From positions 87,018 to 151,017 of the forward strand of contig VWPU01017832.1 of NCBI GenBank assembly GCA_013398955.1: 64,000 bases of DNA. Reading direction: 5' to 3'. Below, piece by piece: positions 40,901 through 55,900 of this stretch; the stretch's first letter is position 1, and each line of letters opens with the position of its first letter. The notes under the pieces are model-generated. The model saw only the letters and a program-made list of their open reading frames with translations, made no database searches and was not told the origin of the DNA. The position numbers and the translations under genes are program-made. Source of the stretch: Callaeas wilsoni (Eukaryota; Chordata; Aves; Passeriformes; Callaeidae).

Positions 40901-43900
40901 AAAGTTATTAAAAGCAGTCTCTGGTACACACAACACTCTTTAGTGTTGTAAAAGATGACAGAGATTTAGCATATAGAGCCCACACACACCCAAATACATT
41001 CTTAATTCTTTACTTAATGAAGAACAGTAAGAACACACAATTTTGAGAACTGGTCTCCTAATCAACCTGCTTAAATAAATGAACTCCTAACACCAAAAGA
41101 AACCCCCAGGATGAAAGCATCAGGTATTTATTAACAGCCTACCAGGATGTCTTTTCCATTTTACTGACTTGAATATTATGATACTTTGGAGACCACTGGC
41201 AAGGTGGGCATGAGATCATTTCACATTAAGCAATCCAAAAATACTTGCATCTAGCTTTATCTAAACAAGCTTGTGCAAATTTGACTTCCCAAAAGGAGAA
41301 AGAATTTGCCATAATGTTTAAAACATCCCTCTTGTATTTTTTTTTTTCTTTCATGGCTGGCTGATCTGTTACTGAGCATTGAATAGCTATTTTTCTCATT
41401 GCTAAACATAACACTGCCTTGGCCAAAAGATCTTTCGAGGTCAGCTATTATCTCACACAGGACTTGCTAAAAGAGTTTTGTAGGATGACAAATAAGCTAT
41501 TAAAGTCTAAACACTGGCCTCTAGCAACTGGAACTGTGAACAGCATAGTGTTAACACCATGTAACATTCAAAACCCAAAGGCCAAAAGGCTGCTCCATTT
41601 TCTAACGCAGCACATAGATGCCTGTTCTTTATAAATAACCAAATTTACATTGCAGGTTTTAAAATAAAAATAACTAGGAAAAAAAATCAGCATTGTGATT
41701 TTTCAATCTTATTTTTCCTGAGAGATTGTTTAGGAGCAGCAAGAATCCCAACACTGCATCCACTGATGAGAGGCTGACTAAGGTCAAGTAAAGCATCCCA
41801 CATATATGGCAAAATGGTTCATTCCTCATAAAATTCAGCACACAGCTGGATAGGAACTTTGACAGTTCATTCCCATCTGCTTCTCAAACAAAACACCTAC
41901 ATATTCAAACCTAAGTATAAATTTGTAATTTCCTACGCATGTTTATTTCCTAAATACTTATTCGGAAATAACCCAAGGCTGTAAATGAGATGTATCCACG
42001 GTCCCAATGTCTGCCAATTACAACAGGGTTTGTGTAGTATTTTACATCTTAACATGAGAATAACAGAATAGATCCTTAAGTGGTCTGTTCTCGTCTTCCA
42101 GTATTGTTAGTGAGATCCCCAAGGAGAAGATATGAATGGAAAGAATCATCTCCTGAGGAAAATGACACTCTCTGAAAGAAACAAGCAAGGTGGAACTGTT
42201 TGGTTCTTGTCAGAAAATTCCACTTCAGCTGGGGAAGCGTTGCCTCTGCTTCCTAAATCATTATTCACAGTAATGTGCATCCTCATTCAGGGCTAAGGAG
42301 CAATCTTATTCCCCTTATACCCTATTTCACATACATGCATACAACTCCTAAAGGGATAAAACAGACTGGAGCCAGGATGGCTTTATGATTCCATAGCTCC
42401 AGTGTACCATGATTTTACGCATGGCTTGAAGCAGGGATATGTCCACATGATCACTGTGGACTCCTATTTGCAGTCCAAATACAAATGGTGTAGATAAAAC
42501 CTCAGGGACCTAAAACATTCATTTCCCCAAAACCCACAGGAATGAAGCAACCACTTCTGCCATTGATCCACTGAGCTTCCCTTTAACAAATTAAAATTAA
42601 ATCAGGAAAAAACAAGACCAGAGAGAGAGAAACACAAGGAGAAATGTATCCTTCTACCTTAGCTTCAATCAGATTTTTACTGTACAGGGTCCTCTCTGCT
42701 TTCAGAGTTTCACAAAGGTTTTGTTGTTGTTTTAATTTAATCACTTGCACTTGTATTTCCTTCTCATAGTCACAGATCTGCATTTGATTTATTTCAAGTT
42801 CTTTCATGTGATGGAGGACCTGGAGCAAAAGGAAATGAAAGAAATGAACATGATTAAACCATCATCACAAGATTAGAAGGATGAGACAAAGTTTGTGATT
42901 TTCTTCTAAAATGACAAGTTCAAATCCCTGTGATAAGCAGTTTTAACTACAGCTGAAAATTACTCCAGTCCAAATACAAGTTTAACCTTTCTGACTTGCT
43001 TCTGTGGGACAAAATTGTATTTTAATCTGATACCTAGGTTTCGCTCAAGACTAAAACTTATAGAGGTGCACATATTTAATTTAACAACAAGCTACTGAAA
43101 GGAAATATCACCACAGAGTGGGTGTAATAAAATCAACATAAACAGTTTCCATCAAGAATAGACTTAGTTTATTCATGAAGCAAACCTATATTCTGGATGT
43201 TATTTTGGATGTCAGCTGTATGAGAAGATGAATTAACACACACGTTTTTCCAAGAAGCCCTGCATGTACTCTTACATTCCAACAACTCAATTTTTTTAAT
43301 GAAGATGTGATCAAACAGTTGATGATCACAAAGTGTTCATATATAATTACTGTAATAAGAAATCAGTTAATGTAACTCACACTTGGTCTAAATAAGTAGG
43401 TAACGACAATTAGTTGCTTCTATGAAAGACTAGAAAGAATTATGTGAAGATTACCTAAGGAGAATGGAGTATTGTAGACTATAGAAAGAAGATGATCACA
43501 TGCAGTATCAATAAACAAAAGTGCAAAATTTTATAGACACTTTTATTAAGCAGTTACTACCATAAAAATACATAATAATTGCGAGGTTAGAGGGGCAAAA
43601 ATACAAATAGTTGCTAATCATTATGATGAGCTTGTAAACTATTTTTTTAAAAACTCAAGAACCTTACTCCTGCTATACAAAGCTGAAAATTGAGGAGCAT
43701 TCATATGAAATTCAGCATACCAAAAAAAAAAAGAAATAAAAACAATACTAAGGACTACACGCATCAAGAACACAGTTTACCAGGTTCACTACCCAGAAGG
43801 AGAAAGCAATGCTGTCCTTAAAGCTAGAGGAAAAAAATTAGGCATTAAAAAAAGAAAAGCTGAGGAATCATACGGACAAAATCCAGGAGAGAAGACCATT

Positions 43901-46900
43901 TCTAAATGCAGTTCATATCCAGTTCTCCTGACTCCACTTTTGAAGGTAGAGGTTTGGGCTAAAAATGTTTGAATGTCAAAGCAGAAGGAGAAAACAAATG
44001 TTTACATCTAATAGTCAATAACTGCAAAGTTTGCAGTTTACAGTGTTGTCCCTTCCCTAGCAGTAAAGCCTTGGGGAGGCCTAACTATGGGGCAGGAGCT
44101 TAAATAATTAAATATTCTACCAGGTACCTCCAACCAACTTTGAAGATAGGGGAGAGCTAAATATCGAAAATTTTATTACAGAAGCAGGAATACAATTCCA
44201 GCACATTGTAGCTGACTTCAGGTGATCCCAGGAACTGCTTACAATGCAATACAAAAACACAGTCCCAGTTTATAACCTACTCCTGCCTTTTCCTTTGCTG
44301 TTTAAACAATCTGCCAATAGTAATAGCACAGAGAAGAAATCAATAAGGTATGTTTTCTATCTGCACTATGGTGATCATAGGCTGCAGCAAGATTTGAAAG
44401 TAGGTCACTCCATTTGTAAGTGTTTTACTCAGTTTTGATACAGTAAAAGTGCAGCAAGATTGCGGACAAAGTTTTCTGAGTTGTGCTCATAGGCTGGATG
44501 CTGACTTTGCTTTTTCAGGAATGATTAAACCCAAATAATCCTCTCAAATACAGAAAAGACACATGCAGTGTTTCACAACACAGCCCTGTGGGAGGCTGAG
44601 CATCCTCAATTCCTATTTAGTCGATAGGCACACTACACCTCTCAGATTTGGCAACGAGGGCCCAAAGCTAAGAAAAAGGATTTGGTATTCAGGTATTCAT
44701 AGTTTTTCCTGTATCCTCATAGCTTTTTTATCTGTACACTTCACTGTCATCTACTACTGGTTACCTGTTTAGTTCAACGAACCTACTCAATACGTCAGTA
44801 ATGGTGCTGTCCTTGTTTGCTTATCCATTTTTAATCACTCCTGGAAGTGCTGCCATAGCCTTAACGATATGCCTATTGAATATCGGGTTTACCAAAAGAT
44901 TATGTCAATTTAAAAAAGGAAATACATATTTTCATTTTCCTGGCTAGGTTGTTAACTGTAAACTTAACATTTTAAAAGGCTTTATTTAAAAAAAGCCAAC
45001 ATATTAAAGACTGGTTTTGTGACTCCTTAGAAAATACAGCCAGGGAACAGTTCAGATGGAACTGAAAGGTATACTTCACTGCCTCCTTTTCAGCAGCCTA
45101 AACCTTAAACAGAGAAACCAACGTTTCATAATTTAAGAATTTCAATTCAAAACCAACATATTCTGCTAACAGTTGTACTCAGTAATACAGGCTACATAAC
45201 AAAAAGCAAGGACAGATTTTTTTTCTCACTTTTGCTGGCCAATCTAGAAGTCAGACTATTCAACAAGTGACACTGACTTGAAAATAAACAGTCAGCCAAG
45301 GCAATAGTTAGAAGAGGAAGTCATGCATGAATTCTCACCCCAAAAATATTTTAATGTTGTGTATATAACTTTGCTGACTCTGTTCATCATTTAATCGTAA
45401 ATGATGATTTTGAAAGATGAATTCTGCAGCTCTGTAGAGTCTGTGCTGCTATAAATAGCCAGACAGCTTTCAGAGCCAATACAGCTACATCTTTGGGCTT
45501 AGATGAGTTTGGTTCTTTTCCAGCTCTTATGCAATTCCAAAGGTGGGCTGCAACCTCCTGCAAAACCAGCTTGGTGTCAAAAGGTGCCAGAAGAGCATTG
45601 ACTGGCCTTAGCCTTACTGCCATCAATAGCTCATTCCCCAGCACCTGTGAAATGACTCCTGTAGTTTTGCCACAGCTTCTCAGGTCTGACTAGGTCAAAC
45701 AATGAGCCTAAATATTACCTATTAACATAATAATCCTAATCCTATGTCCTCCTACCCTACATTTGGACTAGAAGGACAAGACTACTGTCTCACATACTCC
45801 TGTGCTCAGAACTATTCTTGCTGCTCTTCACATGTAAGCGGAGTCAGGAATTGCCCCTTTGGTGAGCCAAGGAAGCCTGCCAGTCCTTTGGAAATTTGCA
45901 GTCACAATGCAGGCATGATTATACAAACAGCTCAAGTGTCATAAGCCATTTACTGAGCCTCTGCCTTATAAGAAGTGATAGAAAATTTACACCAAGTGGC
46001 AGGGGAAAAAAAGAAAAAGTAAGCAAGCAAACATTTGTCATTCTCACCCTCAAAATATTATGGGCAACCCCAAACAGAACTAAAAGAAAGAGCCTTGTAT
46101 TTCTGAGTATTATGAAAGACTCTCTGGCCCTAGTTTACAATGTTCTTAACTCATATCTACACTGCTAGAAATGCACTATGTGGGAAAGAAGCAAAATACG
46201 ACTTTGCAACAAAGACAAATCTCACTTTTGTGGAATATTATTTACAAGGAAATGACAAGAGGTATTCCAGACAATGGAGCTATACCATTGCAAAATGATT
46301 TAAAAGCCTCTGGTCACATGAAGTTGGAAGGATAATTTTTCCGTGAAAAGATAGCAAATAACTTGTGAGTTGAAACCATTTGAAAGCTAATCCCAGTAAA
46401 TCAATGAGCTCCTTGGAGGGCTCTCCAATGTGATACTCAGCAATTAATGGAACATGTTAAAAACATGTTCCTGATTTTACTCCATCAGGAATAAAGTTAT
46501 ACATAATAATGGGCAGCAGGCAACACAAATTTTATGCAGTATTTCTCTGCAGCTGCTCCTGGAAAACATGTTTTGCAGACTATGTTGAACATGCTGAGAT
46601 ATTTTCACATACTGGAGTAATCCTTCAAAATGTTAAGCACCTTACAAAGATGTTGAGCACTGTTAGCCACTGGCCTCAATTTTAGGACAGTGGTTGTATG
46701 CAAGATAACGCTGCAGATGAGACAGGACAATCCAAGTATAACTTCCAACTGCATATGAGAGTTTCAGCTGTGGGACTCACGTATAAGAAGTCAAGAGGCC
46801 TTGGTTGGAACTCCAGCCCTAGCTTCATTTCCCAACCGATAGCTGAATAAGAGCAATACACGGCTGTACTCCAAGTCTCTCACAGAATAATTAAGTCTCT

Positions 46901-49900
46901 CTCCCATTGATAAGGTTTCCCTAGAGAGAGCTGAAGCAGTAGCAGGCAACATGCACTGACAACAAGAAATTATTTTACACTGTACGAAGACCACTAATCC
47001 AAGCTTTCTCCAGCTGGCAACTTAGAAAATTTATGTATCACCTTTACAGTTCTGAGAGTAACACAGGAAAGAACCACTTGCATGAAGAGCTGTTCCTACC
47101 TTCTCTTTGAGCTCACTCGTTTCCTTGATGAAACTCTCTCTCTCCTTCTCCAATTGGTAAATAATCTTCCTTTGTTTCTGAGCTTCTATCTTATAATTTT
47201 GGATTTCTGCTTCCAAGTTCTGTTTTGACTGTTCATGGAGCTTCACCAAATTTATCTGCTTCTGAGTAGCATTTGTAGCCTTGATCAAGTTCTACACGGA
47301 ACAAAAAATAATGAGTGTTGAGCTGAAAAGGCAACACTGTCACCACTATGACAAAAGCATGCCATTGTCAAAGTGGATTATGGACTTTTCAATGTTATTA
47401 TCTATCTAATTTGTTCAGTTAAAATACTTGAATCTCAAAACTGATTTGAAAAACAAAATCTCTAGCACAGCTGCTAAATAGAGCTTTTTCTGATTTGAAG
47501 TTAAAACACTAGTGTAGTGTCTACATTTCAAAAAATAAAATTGACAGGATTGTTTACAAGTGGATAAAACTAATGACTGGAAAATCCTTACTAGCTTTAA
47601 GGCATTTTGATTTTAAAGCATGCCAATAGCCAGTAACATCAATAATAAAGCCAAATACTCTTCCTTCTCATGTCTTAAACAGAAAGTTCAAGCTTGAAAT
47701 TAACCAAGCTTACTTTAAAATTTTGCATAAGGATTAAACAGAAAACATCAGTATATCCTCTTTACAAAATCAGCCTCCTGGTCCCTCTTTGAAATTTCTT
47801 TCCCTATACGAAACAAATATTTGTTACCTGTCAAATCAGAGCCTCTGCTCGATTCAACACACAGGACAGTGAATCTACACCAAATAAAGCATGTCAGAAA
47901 TAATCTTTTAGCATCGCATTTAGTAACTAACACCTCAGGACTGCCCATAAACATGAGATGCTATACTGCAGTACAAGAAACTTGGGCTAATGGGAAACAA
48001 TCAGTATGAGAAACAGATGAAAAAGCAAGGATTACTACTCAAACAGCCTGCCGAGCTGCTACACAGTGTATCAACACTCTGGCTGTTCTTTAATTAGCAA
48101 ACACTTAGTTTGCTTAGATTAACACTAAACTTCATAAGATACAGAGTGTAAAAATATAGTTGTAATGAACTCTTCGGATACCAAATAATGGGTTTGCAGT
48201 TTGAACTCCCCAATGGTTTATATGTTAAAACTTAGAAATCTTCTGTGTGTTTATGGATACTAACACTATTTCAGTGCACAGAAAAGCAGCAGTTTGTGCA
48301 CCTGCTTAAGGAAATCTGAAGGCTTTAACTTAACGTTATGTATTCCACATTTGTGTGTTGCTGTGAATGTTTAAGCTATAGGCATTTCATTCTCAAGCTG
48401 TGAGGCTTATCCATATGACCAATGCAAACTCACCTGGTTTAGCATATCCCTTTCTCTGACAAGCCCATCTGTGGTTCTCTTGTCAATCTCTGCCTGCTTT
48501 TTGGCTGTCTCTAACTCTAGAGAAAAAGAGGAAAGACAGTGAATTCTGGGTTCAAATTGTGCAGCTGTTAAAAATGCAGAAACAATTTAGTGGACTTTTT
48601 TTAAAGTCTTGACATTACACGAGCAGTTCAATTAGCTGTGAACAGGTTTTACAACCCTAGGTATTAGCTGATGTTAATGCTTATTTGGGTACCTAGAATA
48701 AGTTAGAAGAACTCAGAAAATAGATCCATCTATCTGTTAGGCACCTACCTTTCTCCAGTCTGATTATTTTATTTTTTAGCATGCTTTTTTCATGTTCTGC
48801 ATCAACTTTTTGTTCCTCTGCAGTACGCAGCTTATTCTGGAGAACATCTCTCATTTTGCTCAGCTTTGAAATTTCAAGGTGCATCTGAGCTGCTTCATCC
48901 TCTATCTCCTACAGAACAACAACAAGGAAAGGGGAGAGAAAGCATCCACAGAAAGAAAAAGAAAATGCTTTTGTATTTGGCATACACTTACTCCGTGAAA
49001 CTCAGGAAGAAAACATATAAGTACTGTGGGTCAGCTGCAGAAAGATAATTAGCTAATTGAACAATATTTAAAATAATTTAAACAAAGCCAGCTGGGGAAA
49101 GGAAAATGATAATCAAATCTTACAATTTAGGGCTGGAGATGATCAATAAAGAACTTCCATCTGCAAACTTCACACAGCACTACCCAATTAGTCCTGCAGA
49201 TTAAACACAGGCAGCTCCATTTTCATTTGAAGTATTAGGCACAGTGACTGTGATGAGAAAGATATCTGTAGTGTGGTCTGATTGCATGCCCCTAAATAGC
49301 AGGTATGTGTTACCCCATCTCTTTTATAACCTATGGCTTTAAAGAAAAAGCAAAATTGAGAGTCTGTCTCATTTGCTATACAACAGAGGAAAAAATAATC
49401 AATCCAAGTACTGCATTACTGGTTACTGGAAAACAACCAACAGTCACAACAGCAATCAGTCTTTTTCCTTTTAAGAAGTAAGTATAACTTCTTTGTATAA
49501 TTCAGTGCCACCCTTATGTTTTACAGTCATCACAGACTACAGTGTTCCCCTTACAGCCTCAGATACTGATTCTGTGAGATGGGGAATCCTGCCATGAAGC
49601 ATCCTCTGGGAGAATGGGAATCTCCTCAGTTCTTACTGACAATAACCTTCAAGAGGTTTAAGAGTACTGTGACAATTCACACTGCCCAGGACTCAGCACA
49701 CTTCAGGATGGTATTGCAGGCACAATCCCTACAAAAACTGCATCCCAGATCACGACTGGGGCTCTTAAGCTTTAGCAGCTGGCTTAACTACTAACTGGGC
49801 AGTATCTTCTATTTTTTTATTCCCAGAAGTCCATGTGCATGACTTTAAAAGTTCCATCAACTTTTCCCGAAATCAAGATGAGATCATAGAATCAAGTCAT

Positions 49901-52900
49901 ATTTGTAAAGTTTTAAACAATGATGGTATTGGTAATGATAAAACTGGATAACCTGGAAAAGACAGTAATTTGTCTTTAAAACAGGTATGAAAAATATCCT
50001 TCAGTGTGCCTAATAAAATACCATCCTCCATTAAGGATTCAAATCAGAATCCTCTCATATATTAGTTGTGAACTGAGCTTGTAATCTGTCAGGGGTTAGT
50101 TTCTATCAGACTAAGTCTCTGCTGGCAAACAAACTTTTTATTTAGGTGAATTAGTTATATTCAGTAAAACTCAAGAAGATAATTATTTTCTACCTAAATT
50201 TTCTAATGTTTGGTGTTTTAACCCCAGTGATGATGCAAAATGCAAGATATGGTAAATAGCGTAATAGCATCCAACATCTATACGTTACCCTTAGTCACAA
50301 GTCCTCGCAAAGTACCATAAAAAGTATACGCAGGAATCCTTTAATTCTTCCTCAACTGAAACTCTCTGCTTCTGAGTTGTATAAAATGACTGCTAAATAA
50401 TGTGAAGTCAGGCAACAAAACCATTTAGATCTGAAAGTAAACACCTTGGTTACTTCTATTTTACTTTCTCAACCAATACTGAGGGGGAAGAAATTTTAGT
50501 GTTGAAAGAAATTCCCTTCAGTAGAAACTATCCAGGACACCATTGTAAAAATTTATTAATGTTTTTATGTTAATGACAAAATTCAAATTATGTTAATCAT
50601 TGTAAGAAAAATCATTGCTCTTATTTGAAGATCCCCATGTTTGTGACCACCTATCCTTTATGAACAGAGTGTGTTGAGCATTTTGGTTCATGTGTTTTAT
50701 GAAACAGCTCCTCCAGGAGAACAGGTGCTACATTATCAGGGGAGAGGGTTGGAGACTACCATGACCATGGTACTGCCATAGAAAGAATGGCATCCAGCAT
50801 CCAGCATCAGATCTACTCCTAAAAACTACTCAGGTTTCCCCCAAAACTATCCATGGGGAACTACCAGGACAAGAACTGAAGTTATCCCTGTCCCAAGTAG
50901 TAAGATGTCATTGGAATGATACAGCTGGTAGGACGCACCTTCTGGAACTTACTTTCAGTTGTGCCGTCTTCTGACCGATGTCCCTCATCACATCATCAAT
51001 CACTGCACTTTGCTGCTCACTCTCTTGCGTGAGCTTTTGATTTTTCATCTTCAACTGCTCAAGTTCCTTACCAGCTTTTTCATTCAAGACCTATTAAATT
51101 AAAGAACAATCCTATTAATTCTTCTAAATCTCATTACAATATCTACATATACATGAAGACAGAACCTTCCTGCTACCCAGGAGATAAAAGCTGCTGCAGA
51201 TTGTTGTCTGCTTAAAAACCAGTCTTCATTGCTGCTGAAATTACTAATATTACTAAATATGACACATGGTCATATTGACATGGAGAAATCATAATTTCTA
51301 ATGAATAACACATCCAGTGACATTTTTTTTCTGCAAGCTTGGCAGATCTCTATTGCAGGTGATAGATAGATAGATATTTTACTTCCTGTTAGGCATTTGG
51401 CAACCACCACATAATACAGCTTGCTACATACAGTTACTGAAAATGAGTATGAGATTCAAATTACTTCAATCAGCAGAGGGCAGGGGAGCTCTGTGTTATG
51501 AGCAAGCATCCCACATTAATGTGCTGATAACATTTTTCTGTGTACGTGGTTTGCTGAGACCAGGACAGAGCATCTTCCTCTTTAATTTGTCTTCAGTCAA
51601 ACATCTGGAATAGTGGTTTTGTGGTTTCTACACAGAACATATATTTCAATACTGGAGCTACCAGACTTATCTTCTGCTTGATGGAACTTTCCTTGCAGAT
51701 ATTACAGATATAAATGAGGAAAGAACAACCATCATATTTTTCATTATTTCATTACTGATGAAGTCAATATCTATTATGCCCTTAAAAAACATTTAAGGAA
51801 GAGAAGTAGAATCTAGTGTAAAAGCAAGGAATACTCCTTCTTGTATTGCAAATGTCAAGATAACACTGTTTCAGGCAATCCTGTACTGAGACTTGCATAG
51901 GGGTGGGATAAAGCTTAGAGCAGCTGTATCAAACCATTTTCAATGTCATGCAAGAAAGGGTATTTTATTAGAAATTTCTAACAAGATAAGAGTAGGAAAA
52001 AGAATAAGAATAATAGCAGGCATCACAAACAACTGCAATTCAGTTGAAACAATAAACTGATGAAATTGCAATAGCTGTGTCACCTTCTTTTGCAGATCTC
52101 TGCCCTGACCCTTGCAGAGTTGGATAGCCTGTGTTTTGGACAGACTTCTAGCAAAACACCATGCAGGCCCTTCACAGACACTTTCAAGCCAGCACAGGCA
52201 AGAAAGACAATTCAGAAGTCTGGTTAATTAGCCCACACACAGCATTTTATGTGAAGTCTTGGTTTCCAGGACAGTTTGGATAATTGAATGCCCTTAAAAT
52301 CTACACTTTGAAAGGCTGAAAGAGACTATAAAAAGGAGGAAGAATGGAACAGAACCAGAAATTGTATATATAATGTGATTTCCACAGCAGATGATGGAGC
52401 TGCCCTCAAAAGCCACATCAAATCAGTGATATTCAGAGAAATAATCAAGTCTTCTCTGTATCTCTTTATGTTAAGCATTTTATTAAGACTTTGTGTTGAC
52501 TAAAAATTGGCACAGACCTCTACCTTCACAATTTCAGGGACCAAAAGGAAAGAAAAAGCCATAAAAGTCATAAATTTACAAGATACACACAACTCAGAAG
52601 GAAGTTTCCCTTGAGGTAAGACTGGTTTACAGTGATGAGATCTCCCCTGCCATTTACTGAAATTGCTTCTGTGAGAATTTCTCAAAGTCAGGGGAAATGG
52701 ACTGAAAACCTGAAAATTCACACACTTGCAGAACACTATGTTAGGACATTTCCAGATAAAGTTTTTAGAAACAGAATGAGGAAAATCAATCAAAAAGGTT
52801 TATGAAGACAGTTCCTTGCCCTTTCACGGGCTTGAGAGGCAGATAAAAATTATTGTGAAAAAGAAGAAAGAAGGGGATGAAGGTAAAATTATTTTACCAA

Positions 52901-55900
52901 TGCCACTAGACACAATCAATAGCAAAACTGGCAATATAGTCAGAAGTCCAACCTGGCAGTCTCCTGCTCCTATAGATCATCCATGCTCCTCACAGACTAT
53001 GTCTCATTTCCTGTGATTTTTCAAGATGAACAATATCATTGTGATCCACTACTGATTTCTGTGAGAAATCTATCTGAAATCGGTCAGCAAGCTTTACATG
53101 CTTATTTATTAGTAAATTAATATTTATATAAAAACAAATGTTTATTAAAATTTAATAACTTAAAATAAGCTCCCTCCCTCTCCTTTCAGGAAAATCCATT
53201 TTCTTCTTAATAACACATTTTACTCTAATCTTAGACCTGAGGAATACAGTATGTCATGTACCCTACCTTCTGCTCTCTAAGATTATCTTCTATTTTCTGT
53301 TGTTCTTCTTTGTTGTTCTCTATTTGTTGCTGTAACTTCTGGACTTCAGCTTGCTTGTTATCCATCTCAGCTCGAAGATTTTTCAGCTCAGTCTCCATTT
53401 TTTCCTTCTTTCGTGCCTCTCGTAATTCCTCGTTTTGACGCAGCTGGATGTCTTGCTGAAGCTATAATAATAGAGAAGAAAACAGTTTTAAATTCTGCTG
53501 CCTTTTACTCAGGAAAACAAGTCCTCTCACCTCTGACTATGCTTGATTTTAAAAACAAGAGCTTCTATATTACTGTAACTACCACTGTATGCCAGATCTT
53601 CTCAGAAGTAATTGCATTTCCTAATGGTTGAACAAAAAATTCTGCATGAGGGACCCTATTTATTGATGGCAAAAACTTGTTAAACACCAGTCATTTCACC
53701 CAGACAGAAGGGTCTGATACAGTTCAAATATAAAAGCATTCCTCTGGAGATGCAGTGGCACAAATGTCTTTACTGTTATAAATTACTTGCAAAGTGGTAC
53801 TTTCTGAATGCAGCATTAAAATTAATTGGGGCTTGATGTTGTATTGCAAGGATTTTTATTTTTACTGTTCTCTCTGACTAGCAAAAACACTTCTTACACT
53901 GATATTTAAGGAAAGAGAGAGACGTCAGACCAGTGCCCATTTTCACGACTGGTTTCAATCTTTCTGCTCAAAAAGTTCATACGTGGGAACTCTGAAAGAG
54001 GAAATTTTTCTCATATTTAATAGACTGTCTTGTGATTCCTGCTCTCTCCCTCCACAAAAATTTGATGGAGCAGAATCAGCAGAGAAGAGACACAGGGGGC
54101 TGATCCATATGGAAATACTGGGTTCAGCCAGGGACCAGCAATCGAAAGATGTTCTTTGCTTAAGGATTCCTCCCCCTCTGAGCCCACAGATGAAAAGTTG
54201 CCAGAACTGACAGGGTCTTCAACAGGAACTTCAAAGAGACATTGTCATTTAAGCAGTCTGAAGTGGAGAATAATTTCATACTGAGAGAATGGTAGGTGAT
54301 TACAAATGCTGTAACAATTCTGTAAATTTAAGGGTTGATGAAGTGAGTACCAGAAGATTAAGGCTGCCAAGATTCAACAAGTTTTGACTCTTTTCTTCCA
54401 TGCCCACAATGCTGTCAGAAAAACAAAGATTTTATATTCTCTTCTAGTACATTCCCAGTCATCTGCTTTAGAAATAGAAACAATTTCTGTGCATGAAACC
54501 TAGACTGATCATTACTTTCCTGTTTGCGATTTATAAAAAACTGAAAGCCAAATGCTCCTTCTACCTTTTCTCTGTTCTTTAAGTGTGATTTTCTACTCTT
54601 CCTTTCTCCTGGTGTCTTGCTCCAGCCCCTATTTATATTCTGCTTTAATTCTTTCATTTCTCATTATTATGCTTATATATTTCATGTATCAGAGTTCTGT
54701 ATCCCATCTTCCATCTTTTTCTACTTTCCATTCAATGGCTATTCCACTGATCCTCAGCCTTCTCTATCTGTAGCTGCTCTATACATTTCAAGAAAGCCAT
54801 ATATATTGATCACAAAGAACAACTGCCTACTCAGATGGTCAGAAAAACAGAAAGCTTAACTTAATGTAAAGCTGAGATGGAGTATGACTGCTCTCTACAG
54901 ACACTCGTGTGATGAACAATTTAAGCTGAAAAACAGTAATCCAGAATCAGTGTAAAGAAGAAAGTCGGAGGTCCCTAACCATAAAAATGTGAGGATCTGG
55001 AAAAGCTTCCCACAAAGAAGAGGAGAGAAAATAACTTCATTTTTTTTTAAGTCAGATTTTGATACATTCTTAAGAATAATGGAATCTCATCATATGGCAA
55101 CCACTGCCAACAGCAAGGGACCAAGAATCTCCATTCCAGGTCTATGTTCTGAGTGTCTCTTTGGAGGTATAAGGATTTACAATACAGAAAACATCCCATT
55201 TCTTCAGTATGAAAGATGATTACAATTCACAAAAAGCAACCTTGGCCTCATTGGGGTATTGGGAAGCTATAGAAGCAGCTGGTACATGACAATACACTTT
55301 GCAAAGTACATAGCCAAGAACTACAGAAAAATATAAAAGTCATTCACAGCAGAGTCCATTCAGAGCACTCCTGAAACTGTTTGAGATGTGAAAGAACAGG
55401 TGGTAGCATACTAGTCACTGGAGATCAATTGCCAGTGTGGAGAAAGGCTCAGGACAAAGCCTAAAATTACCATCCAGTGATCAGTACAGACCTGCAAAAC
55501 GGATTGCTCTGCCTCATTTTTTGCCTTCTCTGTTTCCTGCTGCTGCTCTGTGATTTCAGTGAGACTCTGACGTAACTTCACAACTTCTGACAACAGTTGG
55601 TCACGCTCCTCTGTTACCTCTTCTTGAAATCTTAGCAAATCCTCAACACTGGAAGCAAGGAAATAATAGTCAAGCAGTGTCACAGGCCATTTCTGTTCTT
55701 CCTCCTTCCTCCAGAGCAAGACTTTTGTGAGAAAGAGCAGTTTAAAAAAATTTTTTTTTCATTTTAAACTCTTCTGTATTAAGACTGATGGTCAACTGAA
55801 TTATATGATTTATCTACTGTGATCATAGTCACCATCAACCAAATCAAAACTCTTGCTTTTTATATCACATCCTCATGGGTCTGAATAAACCTATGGCCAC

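Noticed and set aside
50755..50775. ACCATGGT palindrome as a possible RFX X-box
   Set aside because: Flanks do not match the GTNRCC...RGYAAC consensus well enough.
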